Positions 10,547-21,300 of a stretch of 64,000 bases of DNA are shown piece by piece. The translations under genes were made by a program, and so were the position numbers. Numbering within the stretch: the stretch's first letter is position 1; every line of letters begins with the position of its first letter. The notes under the pieces are model-generated. The model made no database searches. It saw only the letters and a list, made by a program, of their open reading frames with translations, and had not been told where the DNA came from. The DNA is from Pollenia angustigena (lineage: Eukaryota; Arthropoda; Insecta; Diptera; Polleniidae), in NCBI GenBank assembly GCA_930367215.1, contig OV884056.1:196457310-196521309 (forward strand), written 5' to 3'.

Positions 10547-12936
10547 TTACGAAAAATTCACTTTCTTTCGTACAAAAACAAAGTTTTAGGAATTTGTTTT
10601 AAATGTAAATATTAGAAAAAATAATTCTTTTGCACATCGGAAGTAGGTTGTTAGTCTATTGTTATTCAAATATCTTTACAAAATTTAAATAACTTACTTT
10701 AATTTTTGTTTGTTTTAACAAATGAGTACCGTTTTATCAAAAGTAAAACTTTGTCTTGTACTTGAAGAATGCCAATGCATTTAAAAAATATCATTTTCAG
10801 ATTCCATTGTTTCAAAAATATTATAAATTTATTTTATTTTTGGAAATAATTAATTTTTTTTTGCAAAACGTTTTGGAGTTATTTTTTAATTAATCGGGCT
10901 TTTCTCAATATCAATTAATTTGACTTGGATAGTTCACCAATGTATCCGTAATTGAAAAATACAAATGCTAATTGACTTCTGATGTTATTTAAATTTAATA
11001 TTTCTTTTACTTTTATAATTGCATAATTATCGGTATCAACAAGCTCTTCTAACATTATTAAATTACTCAAGGTTTTTTGAATAGAATTCTGAAGTATCTA
11101 GCCAACATCCCATCTTGTTACCACTGGCTGCGGTGGAAGGGTAATCAAGGGATACATTTCATTAAAAACTGTAATCTTATCGAATTGGCTTCTAATTTCA
11201 TCTGCAAAGCGGTACAACCCATGTGCGAAGTAACTTGTAACAGTTTGGGATTTTTAATATCTGGAACTCTTACATTTTTATTAAGCATCTTACCCTTTTG
11301 TAATTATATTTTAACTTTAATATAATTTAAGTTTTATATACATACACCTACATACATTCATATATCAATTTATTTACATTTGTAAGTAGAAATTTGTAAC
11401 CGATTATGGCCTTTAAAGGCTAGGTTATAGGTAATGTAAAAATAAATAAATAAAATATTGTAAGCCCATTGGAAGACTTATTCTTATAGTTGCTGCATCG
11501 TTTTAAAATAGAAGGATATTTTGTCGAAATCTTGAAAATCTTGTATTTAAAACAAAGCTCCAAAAGAATTGTTTATTGATTTTTAAATTTTTGTTTAATT
11601 GTATACATACATATGTATTTAAAAATTTTTTAAGAACTTTTTTTATAATATGGAAATTAAAAAAAAAATCACTCAAAAATTTCAAAATATGTATTTAAAC
11701 CCTAAATATGCAAAAATATGCATTTTCACCAAAATATGCAAAAACAAATCGATGCCATTTTAACACAAATTCAATTATTCGGAAGGATAATTGGTCGACA
11801 TCATTCTTAGACAATCGACAAGAAAACATGCATTTGCATGGAAATCGCATCCCTTCTTATTAGTGTTGGTATGAATTTAAAATTTGACAACAATAAATTT
11901 TATAACAACGGTTGCTTTATAATAGCACCAAAATGAATTAAATAACTTTTTTTATTCTTAACCTCATAACAGGATTTTTTTCTAATGGGTCTACACTTAC
12001 ACATAAGTCCCAAACAGGGTACACTTACAAAAAATTTTCTATTATTTTGAATTTTGGTAATAACTTGGTTAATTAAGATAACAGAAGCTTAAAATATTTT
12101 TCACCTATGTTTTGTAATGACGTAGTGAATCGAAATCACTAAAAACTAAATTCGAATTTTTTGATGATATGTTGTTTTGTATTTTAGGTAACGATTTGGA
12201 TCATGAAAAACATCTTCGATATTCGAAAAACTATTGCTAAAAAAACTACAAGCATTAAGTAATTATTTCGATATTCATATTGCGTTGATAATAAAAAATT
12301 TTAAATAAAAAACAATAAATATTTACAATTTTAGTTCTAATTAAATAAAAACAAATTATCTCTAGAAAGACACTCCTACTTTTGGGATGAACATAATTCA
12401 TAAAAATGGGGCCCCCAAAGAAGAATAAATTAATTTTACTAGTTATCGTAATTAAATTTATTTGTTTGATTTGAACTTTATCAATTTAAAACTGGAGGTA
12501 TAAATACCAGAACGATGAAATATGTAAATAAAAAGTAGATTGTAATAACAATAATACATTTACAAGTGTTATTTTTTGTGTATATTTATTGTTGAAAATA
12601 TTAAAACTGATAACAAAATGAAGAGAAAATCTAAGATTGTGAACGCTGCTCCAATTCAAACATATGTTTAAGTTTTTACGTATTGGAATACCTTATAAAA
12701 GTATATATTTATATACATTCATACATAAAATCAAGAATACAAAAGCAGGGGCTTATCATTGAATGAATTATTTTTTTCTGTTATTCATGGAAGCGACGCA
12801 AACAAAAACTGCCTCGCTATCACAACCTTAGACAAAGTCTAAAGAATTCAGTGTTTATTTGACTTTTTGCAATTCAAGGCGTGATTTTCGGAAATTTGTT
12901 GAAAAAATTTTTTAAGTTCTAAACGAAATTATAATC
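10547..12936. other. Intergenic: upstream region of P5CR
   Basis: This is 2.4 kb of AT-rich DNA. A local TATAAATA lies at 12499-12506 but is about 430 bp upstream of the P5CR ATG and is not established as its promoter. The small open frame near 11077-11325 has no recognisable domain and is probably chance. I identify no mobile element with defined ends. Confidence 0.45.
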
Positions 12937-15900
12937 ATGAACAAAATTGGAAAAATTGGCTTTTTGGGTGGTGGTAGAATTGCTCAAGCTATGGCCAAAG
13001 GTTTTATATCGGCAGGTATGTACATATAAACTTATAAAATGTTAGATATTTTATAACAATTTGTATTCTTACTTTTAACTTATGTTTAAATAGGTTTAAC
13101 TAAAGCCGAATCAATTATAGCTAGTGTACATCCCTCGGATTCTATATCACTACAATCATTTAAGGTGCACAAGTTAAATATTATTTTAATGGTGTTATTT
13201 TATATTTATTTGAATAAAATTATTTGTTTTCCATTTATAGAAACTTGGCGTTGAAACGGTAACAAAAAATGACCCGGTCATAGAAAATTCTAATATAATT
13301 TTTCTTTCTGTTAAACCCCAAGTTGTTCCACAAGTTTTGAACGAAGTAAAATCGAAAAGTGATGAAAAACTTTTTATTTCAGTAGCAATGGGCATAACAA
13401 TAAAAACACTAGAACAGGTAATAATCTGGAACATGCATTTATCCATTTTTTTTTTTTTATTATCTTAGATTTCAGTTTTTTTATCGCTAACAGTTTTGAA
13501 ATGTAGTTATTTGATTTAAAAGATAAGAAAAAATTTAAACAATTTATTAACATTTCAAGAATTTATTAAAAGAAATTTTATGTTTTAGTTTTTGTTTATG
13601 TTTATGTAAAGGCACGTTTTTAAATTCAAATTTGAAGGCGTTTTCACATTACTTTTCAACCTGTTTTTATTTCAGAAAAGAGAGTTAACTGTCAGTTAAC
13701 AATATGTTAATTGGTAGTTCTAAATATATTTATTTTATTAAATTTATTTATCCGACTTTATATATTTACAAAATGGAATGTTTAAATTATTTATCGAATG
13801 AGGAATTTATATTATTGGCATAATTTCATGCAAAATTGCCATTCGTTCCATCTTAACCTACTTATTTGATTTGATTTATTTAAGCATTTGAAAGAAAACT
13901 AAATACCCAGACATTCGGTTCTGCGCACCAGATTGCCAATTCAGCAATACCTTTTCTTAAGGCCTTGCTTCTACAAAAACAACAAATATCAAACACTTGT
14001 AACTTTCAAGAATGTTTAAAACCAATTTGGCAAGTTTTTGGGAAACCTACGAAGACGGAAAATTATTCAGAACCTAAAAATCAAAATAAGTACATATAAC
14101 AAACGAGTACATACATATCGCTCTACTTCCCCTAAAAAGAGTCAACACAACATTTGTCAAAGTTATTTTCGAATACAAAGTTTATTATTAATACGATTTT
14201 TTTTTTTTTTTTTTTTTATTTTTTTTTTTTATTTCAATATCTATGTATATATTTATAAATAAGTTGCATTGTGTTAGTAATTGATGTTCTCTGAAATGCG
14301 TGAACCGATTGTTCACGTGGAAGGTGACGCCAATTCCAAGGTTTTTATGTATCAACGGTCTTCAAATGTGTATTGCATTCATTCCGAAACATGTATTTAT
14401 ATTCCCACACAAATATCAACAAAATGCCCTCCATTTTGAACTCCTCCGAAACGGCTTGACCGATTCTTATGCAATTTTGTATGTGTATTTGTTAGGTATG
14501 AGAATAGGTCGTAAAGTATATTTCAGATCGCTAGAGGGCGCAAAATATTGCAAAAGGGGTAAGCTCCCACTCCCCAATCTTCTAAACTAATCAACCGGTT
14601 TTCTGAAAATTTGGAATGCAGACAATGTAGCATCTGAAAGAGAATAGGGAATAGGGTGTGAAATAGGTAAAGATTGCTAAAAGCTACCCCTCAATATATC
14701 TTCGTAGCTAATCAACCGTTTTTTTTTTTGAAATTTCGCAGGCTAATAGTGTTACAGTTGGAAAGAACTATAGCCTAAAGTTTTTATTATTTAGGGCGTG
14801 AAATAGAGGAAGAAGGGTAAAAGCTCCCCCTCCCAGTATCTTGTTAAAATTTCGCAGGTAAATAGTGTTACAGTTGGAAAAAACTATAGCCTATAATTTT
14901 TTCTTAAAATTTGGCTAGCAGACACTGTTACATCTGAAAGAATTAAGTTATGTGGCAAAACAACGTTTGCCGGGCCAGCTAGTACGTTATAAAAGGTAAA
15001 GTTTTTCTCGCGCCAAAAATTGTCTTTGTGAGACGAATTGGCAAAGAAATTAATACAGCTATAGAAATTATAAAATTACAAATTTGAAGTTATAATAATA
15101 CAATTTAAGAAACTATATATTAAAGCTGCGTTTACAATCAAAAAAACATTTTCACTTGGTGTTCATAATAGAGCAACAAATTGTTGCTGAAGTTCTAGTT
15201 GACTCAACTTTAGTTACATTTTTGTTCTAAAAATGAAAGGAAAATATATGAAATACTTTGGAAAGAAAAAAGATAGAAGAAAAAACAATTTCGTTTGAAA
15301 TGAAATTGTTTATCACGTTTAAAATAATTTTATTTAGTTTTGAATGAAAATTTTAACAAAATGTTTACAAAAATAAAAATAAATGCATAATATTGCTAAT
15401 ATTTGCAAACGATTTCTTGATGCAAAATGCGTGCAGTTACAAAAGAAATTGTTGCTCTATTATGAACACCAAGTGAAAATGTTTTTTTGATTGTGAACGC
15501 AGCTTTCAAGTATAAAAAAGAAGAAAAATTAAATAGAAAAACTATTCAAGAAGCATTTCAATATTATTAAGTGAATAACTTTTTAAACTTTTCTTAAAAA
15601 CTGATAATCGATTGCAGTTTTTAATGTTAAATGTAAATGTTATTTCCGTATGACGTGACTATCACTTTTTGCTAGAAATCGCCCTGTAAAAATCTTAGAT
15701 CAATTTCTCTAGTATTTTGAAAAAAAAAAAATACAATTGTTTACCCGTTTTCAGTATAATAGTGCATTTAAAAAGAAAACATTTTTTTGTCTCTACAGAA
15801 AATTTATAAATTTTTTAATAAACCCCCTTTAGAATAACCAATGCGATATGTATTTACATAATGCAAATTTTACACAAATAAGGTATATATTTTGGTTTTG

Positions 15901-16614
15901 TGTGTTTTAGTCAAAATATAAAAAAAAAAAAATATTTAATACACAAAACACTCGAGTGGGAAACTTAATAAGGATTTAAAATAATAACGAAGGCCCAAAA
16001 AGCCCATGCAACAATTTGATCTATTTTTCCGAAGGTCTAAATTTACATTCGTCCAATGTCTTTATGTTTTGGATATTTGAAAAACGTGCAAATTTTACTA
16101 TGATAATTTTTTTCATTTTCAGAATCTTTCATCCAGTTCCCGCGTTATTAGAGTAATGCCTAATACACCCGCTCTAGTGCAATCGGGTTGTTCAGTATTT
16201 GTACGTGGTTCTAAAGCCACCGATGAAGATGCCCAAAATACTCAAAAGCTTTTAGAAGCTATTGGAACATGTGAAGAAGTTGATGAATATTTATTAGATC
16301 CCATAACAGCACTAAGTGGCAGTGGTCCAGCTTATGTTTTTGTTATGATCGAAGCTTTGGCTGATGGTGCAGTGCGTATGGGTATTCCTCGAGATATGGC
16401 GTATCGTTTGGCCTCACAAACTGTTATGGGTTCGGGGCACTTAGTAAGAGACTCAAAAGAACATCCAGGATCTTTAAAAGATAACGTAACAAGTCCAGCA
16501 GGATCAACTGCGGCTGCATTAAAGCACTTAGAAGAGAATGGATTCCGTGCCGCTATAGCTGGTGCTGTAGAAGCGGCCACACTTAAATGTCGTGAAATGT
16601 CAAACGACCAATAG
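12937..16614 (+). CDS. P5cr: Pyrroline-5-carboxylate reductase (4 exons)
   Basis: P5CR reduces 1-pyrroline-5-carboxylate to L-proline with NAD(P)H, the last step of proline synthesis. Exons are 12937-13015, 13094-13164, 13241-13417 and 16123-16614. All junctions are GT/AG and in phase, giving 272 residues, normal for the family. Residues 1-30 hold the Rossmann dinucleotide motif (GFLGGGRIAQAMAKGF). IIFLSVKPQ and RVMPNTPALV follow the family pattern. The dimerisation-domain signature (SPAGSTAAALKHLEENGF) is at about 233-250. The start ATG is in an AACATG-type context and the downstream residues match the family's N-terminus directly. Intron 3 (2705 bp) has collected a Helitron and a MITE; the other introns are 76-78 bp. 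The gene converges on NOP14. It is intact, with no stop or frameshift. Confidence 0.96.
14240..14982 (+). mobile_element. Non-autonomous Helitron in P5CR intron 3
   Basis: The 5' end is TCTATGTATATATTTATAAA after a host A. The 3' end is GGGCCAGCTAG before a host T, directly behind a 6-bp hairpin (GGCAAA-ACAACG-TTTGCC). It contains internal repeats of 'CTAATCAACCG...GAAATTTCGCAGG' and 'ACAGTTGGAAAGAACTATAGCC'. It has the ACGGCTTGACCGATT box found in the other Helitrons of this window but is a distinct subfamily. Non-coding, same strand as the host gene. Confidence 0.8.
15122..15506. mobile_element. MITE with ~58-bp terminal inverted repeats in P5CR intron 3
   Basis: The left terminus, AAAGCTGCGTTTACAATCAA continuing through TTCACTTGGTGTTCATAATA, is repeated in inverse at 15449-15506 with only one or two changes. 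The interior is AT-rich and non-coding. No target duplication is evident. Superfamily unassigned. Confidence 0.8.
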
Positions 16615-16661
16615 ATCAAAGGAATGTGTAGTTTAGGAAAATTTAATTTATTCTTTTTTTA

Positions 16662-16667
16662 AATAAA
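16662..16667 (+). terminator. P5CR poly(A) signal
   Basis: AATAAA lies 48 bp past the P5CR stop codon, the normal spacing for a short 3' UTR. Its downstream cleavage region runs into the signal of the converging gene. Confidence 0.75.
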
Positions 16668-16670
16668 ACA

Positions 16671-16676
16671 TTTATT
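16671..16676 (-). terminator. NOP14 poly(A) signal
   Basis: AATAAA on the minus strand lies about 60 bp past the NOP14 stop codon (16739-16737) and three bases beyond the P5CR signal. Cleavage some 10-30 nt past each signal would make the two 3' UTRs overlap. Confidence 0.7.
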
Positions 16677-16736
16677 ACTAAGTATAAGAAAAATCTATAC
16701 ATATTCTATACATATTTTTAGGAGTTAAAACAATAT

Positions 16737-18394
16737 TTAAAATTTCTTTTTCTTCTTGGCTCTATCTAGAGCATTAAGTTCGCCTTGCTGCAGAGATGCT
16801 TCAGCATAAATGCGTTTAACCTTTTCGCGACGCTCTTTGTCACTGTAAAATAAATATTAAAAAATTAAACACTGAAATATTTTAAAAAATTAAAACGCTT
16901 ACCTTTGCAGTTGTTGTGATAAACGCATTTTCTGTATAAATTCAGTATCACGACGTATTTCTCGTATAGCGCCTTTAGTTTCTCTCTTAATTTTTGCCAT
17001 CAGTTTAACCTTTTCTTCCTTTTCAGCTGACAATTTAGGACGCCGTTTATCATCGTACACAGTTTCAAAACGAGGTTCTAATAAGCGCAAAGCTTTCGGT
17101 TTTTTTGTTGGAGGAACCAGTTTCGTAAGAGATTTTTTAGCCAGCGTTTCTAATGACATTTTGGTTTTTTCGTAGTTATCTTTTACATACGCTGGATAAG
17201 CAGACAGTGGCAATCTTTCTAACATTTGTAATAAGGGTATAGCCAAAAAGTTACAACCTATATTATCACTAACCAATGCAACAGCAGCTTGTATTAATTT
17301 CAAACATTGATTTAACGATCTCACTTTAAAATCATTGGAAATTGATTGCATTACTAAATCTTCAGCCTTTAAGTTTTCTTCTTTGATATCCACAAATTCT
17401 TTAGAATCTTCCGGTATGGCCAGCAATTTACTTAGAATACCCTGAGTTTGGAAAGGAGGTAGAATTTTAATGATTTCCACCGGCCTTTTTGGTATACTAA
17501 GAAATACAATTCCCAAAAGATAATTAAGGGCAGCTGGCAAAAATCGTTTCGAAATTTGACCATATTCTATACTTAAGGTAACTAAAAAAAGACCCATGGC
17601 TATATCCTGGCGACTACGCACTCTAGCTTTCGATAAAATATGCTGCATAAATATGTAACACGGTGTAACAACGGGATGTCTGAAATCCGAAGAAGAACAT
17701 AGATTTGATACTAATTTTAAGTAAATCAAAACTTCCAAAGAAGGAAACTCTTTAGAGTTTTTTTTAAATTCCGCATATTTTTCCTTTATCACATCCAGCA
17801 AAGTATTTGACATTCTCTCAGGATTTAAGTGTATCAAATCATAAAGATGTGGCATATTAAAGGAAAAAAATTGAAAATGTTGTCTTATATCTTCTTGGCT
17901 TGCATCAGAGAATTTTTCATTTAAAATTTGTAGCAGAAAAGCAAATAGTTTGATAATTTTTTCACGATTCACACCTTCCAGCTTAGGATGATTACATTTT
18001 ATTAGACGTTCTATAATAATTGACTGATCTTGTAGTTTGTATTCATTTAAAAGTTTTGTAAACTCATTATATGTTTTAGGCATATCAATAGTATATGGTA
18101 GATCAGTTCTTCCTATATTGACTTTGTTTTCTGTTTTCTTTTGTTTGTTGGCATTTTTATCCTTTATTTTATTTTCTTCAGTGGGAGCAACTTCATCATC
18201 CTCTTCTTCCGAATCGGTCACTTTTAAATCACTTAGGTCATCATCTTCTTCATTTTCATCCTCTTGTTCGTCCTCACTATCTGAAGATTCACTTACTACA
18301 CTTTCATCATCTTCGCGTTGACTCTCTTGCTTCTCTTCAAGATTTTCAGCAATTCCATTTTCTTCAATATCCTGTTGTTTTGCGCCCAATGTAC
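16737..18394 (-). CDS. NOP14 exons 3-4 (C-terminal part)
   Basis: Exon 3 begins at 18394 after the acceptor AAAAG; its first GT completes the split Gly codon left by exon 2. There is no ATG near its start, so it is not the beginning of a gene. It holds the acidic tract (many E/D and S residues, about 18090-18380) and the conserved core from LPYTIDMPKTYNEFTKLLNE to LRLLEPRFETVYDDKRRPKL. The 60-bp intron 3 is 16902-16843, and exon 4 encodes 35 residues ending in KKKKKF. Confidence 0.93.
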
Positions 18395-21300
18395 CTTTTT
18401 ATAGAACATTATTAAATATTAAACTTTTTTTGGAAAAACAATTCAGTAGTATATGGATCTTATAATGAATAATGAACTTTGTTTGTGGTGAATCTTTAAT
18501 ACGAACAAAATTTACAGACGAAAATTGTGGTATACAAGTCATGAAATGTCTACACATACATATATTTAAATGAAACGGTCGCAGAACGGCTGGAGCGATT
18601 TGGCTGGTTGTTTGAATGGTTTATAAAGAAAAAAAACTTTTCAAATTCCTGGTAAAACTCGGAAAATAAAAGTTTTTTAAAATGTTCTAAGCAACTTTTC
18701 CAATTTGTCTTTCCATAAAAACATTTAAAAAAAAATTAGCGAAATCGGTCAAGCACTTCTTAAGTTATGCGCTTAGCAACGGACAGCATTTAATTTTTAT
18801 AGATTATGCTCTTCTCATTTTTTCTGAGTGCCTATTTTACAAATTGTATTTAAATAAAATTTTTGTTTTTCATGTCAAAACAAAAACAAAATCATATGAA
18901 AATCTATATTTAACTATGAATTGATATTTTAATACAGTCGCACTATGGGTAATTTATCCAATTTTTTTTGCCAAAATTGATAACAGGCGGACAGAATTTT
19001 AACAAATCTGGATATGAATTTTTTGATTAACTTTTTAACTTGTTAACTCTAAAACTAAGAATAAACTTGGAATTTCTAAATATCGCATTCTTATGAAAAG
19101 ATACGCGTTAGAACAAAATTTTTAAAATTTCTTTTTGTCTACTTTTGGTATATCTTATTAATTTTCTAATTTAATATCATCCAAATCATTTGTGTAAATT
19201 GTGTATGTTAACATATTGACATCATTTGCGCACTCATCGTTTTCACTGGCGCTAAGATCCTCAGTGTTTTCAGAGCTTAAGCGAAATAGAGGTTGCCTGC
19301 AAAAAAATGGGATATCTCAAAAAATGCAAAAAAACGCAGCATGAAATTGATTATACAATCTCAAAATCAAATACTTATCGAGACCTTATTACTATTAGCT
19401 TTAAAACATTTTAAACTTTTTTTAAAAGCTTCTCCAAAGTTGTATAAAACTTTTATTTTTTTTTTTTTATTGAGATAAGATCAAAAGATTGATTGATTTT
19501 TTTTCACCAATAAACTATTTTATTTTAAACAACGATTATGTATTTATTAAGCACTTACTATTAATATTGTTTTCCATATTTTATTGTATTTTTCATTTGT
19601 TTTTTTATTAAAAACTAGTGTCAGGTATTGTAATAAAAAATAACACGAAGCGCGCCCCACTTAAACTGTTGATTGTATACATTGACTTTAAGAGTCGGGC
19701 GATGAACGGGTTTTTGTTATTTATAAAATAAAAATTCACTTCTATTTGCTTTGAAGTATTCTTTATCTCTAATGTACATATATACATAACTCTCTCTGAC
19801 GCGGTCATCTGTATGAATTCGACTTGATAAATACATAATTAAAAATTATCTTTCAGATTAGATATACATATTCAGAAAAATGCACCGTCTGGTTCAATTT
19901 ACACTCTGTTTCATATAAACTTCTTCTTCAAAAAGGAAGCCGGAGTTCGCGTTATTATCAACGGAAATCAATTTTAATTTTGTTTTTTCTTTTAACCCAC
20001 TTACAACTACAATTCGAGTCAGAAAGAACCCAACCAATTGTAGGGGGATGTAAGAAAAGATAAACTCACTGTTTATTGTTGGTGTTTTGTTTAAGCTTTG
20101 ATATTGTAACAGGTAAGACTTAGAGTGTTTATAACTCTTATTCGCTTAAGGTTTTATTTGTTTAATATTTTTGGCTTTTCTAAAATCTTTGGAAAAGGTT
20201 TCCTGATGAGCTGGTGTAAGCAACCGGCGAAATGCGCATAGAGGCTTGCTTTCCCTCAACAATAAATTTCAGTGTATTTATCAAATATGAAAAACTGGGA
20301 ATTTAGCACGTCATACGAAGATCGTATTAATAATAAACTTTGTATTCCCGAAAATATCTTTGATAATATAATTGCATGTGCCCGTGCATAAAACTGAATT
20401 GGCAAATTGGTTTAGTTCGTTGTTTTCTTACGAAGACAATAGAATGAAGCGGTTTGTTTTTTAATTTTGTTTTTTCTTTTAACCCACTTACAACTACAAT
20501 TCGAGTCGGAAAGAACCCAACCAATTGTAGGGGGATGTAAGAAAAGATAAACTCACTGTTTATTGTTGGTGTTTTGTTTAAGCTTTGATATTGTTACAGG
20601 TAAGACTTAGAGTGTTTATAACTCTTATTCGCTTAAGGTTTTATTTGTTTAATATTTTTGGCTTTTCTAAAATCTTTGGAAAAGGTTTCCTGATGAGCTG
20701 GTGTAAGCAACCGGCGAAATGCGCATAGAGGCTTGCTTTCCCTCAACAATAAATTTCAGTGTATTTATCAAATATGAAAAACTGGGAATTTAGCACGTCA
20801 TACGAAGATCGTATTAATAATAAACTTTGTATTCCCGAAAATAACTTTGACAATGATTTTTTGTTTGAAAATATATGTAGATGAAATTGATTGCCATACT
20901 ACGACTTATTAAATTAAAATATGTCGAAAGTTGATTTCGTGAAACGGACCTTTCAATTTGCCTCTAAGGACAACTCTCGATTGTTCTCTGTGCGGCTATG
21001 TGAAATCAGTGGTTTAAGCTGAAAAACCAGCAACAATTGACGCCTTGAAGGTTAACATTGTTCGTGTTATTCTTAACATACTTCTCCAAAAAGTGGATTG
21101 AAATTGGACGTTTAGAATGCGCTTTGTCAATAACAGCCGCGTTGCCCATATGCCCGAAACCATTTTCAAATGTTAATTCCATGTTAAAAAAAATTTTTTT
21201 TTTTGTTGATTCAAAAAATGAAATTCTAGAAAAAGCGATTAAAACAGTTAAAACAGAACCTTTATTTTTTTAGCGGTGTTTGCAAGTAGACTACTAAATT

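Larger units (their letters stand above)
13418..16122 (+). other. P5CR intron 3, expanded by mobile elements
   Basis: The donor CAG/GTAATA is at 13417/13418 and the acceptor TTTTCAG ends at 16122. The intron contains a long poly-T run near 14199-14230, a Helitron (14240-14982) and a long-TIR MITE (15122-15506). The rest (about 13420-14230 and 15510-16100) is AT-rich with no coding sign. Confidence 0.85.
19974..20857 (+). repeat. Two direct Penelope-like LTR copies, 397 bp each, 487 bp apart
   Basis: 19974-20370 and 20461-20857 are nearly identical. I count two substitutions in the first 375 bp (A/G in GAGTC-GAAAG and A/T in ATTGT-ACAGG) and a few more at the tail. Each contains one complete hammerhead ribozyme. 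Tandem pseudo-LTRs with hammerheads are a known trait of Penelope-like retroelements. The 90 bp between copies (20371-20460) is unique. No reverse transcriptase or GIY-YIG frame is present. The near identity implies a young duplication. Relatives at 9.7, 22.3, 22.7 and 25.1 kb define the family. Confidence 0.8.

Noticed and set aside
12499..12506. TATAAATA as a P5CR promoter
   Set aside because: It is ~430 bp from the ATG with no initiator or splice evidence. AT-rich DNA yields such words by chance.
14300..14590. 96-codon frame in P5CR intron 3
   Set aside because: Within a non-autonomous Helitron, running through its ACGGCTTGACCGATT boxes. No similarity recognised.
16332..16619. Minus-strand frame opposite P5CR exon 4
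   Set aside because: Antisense shadow of a strongly conserved exon.
18037..18321. Ser-rich plus-strand frame
   Set aside because: Antisense of the acidic Glu/Asp/Ser tract of NOP14.
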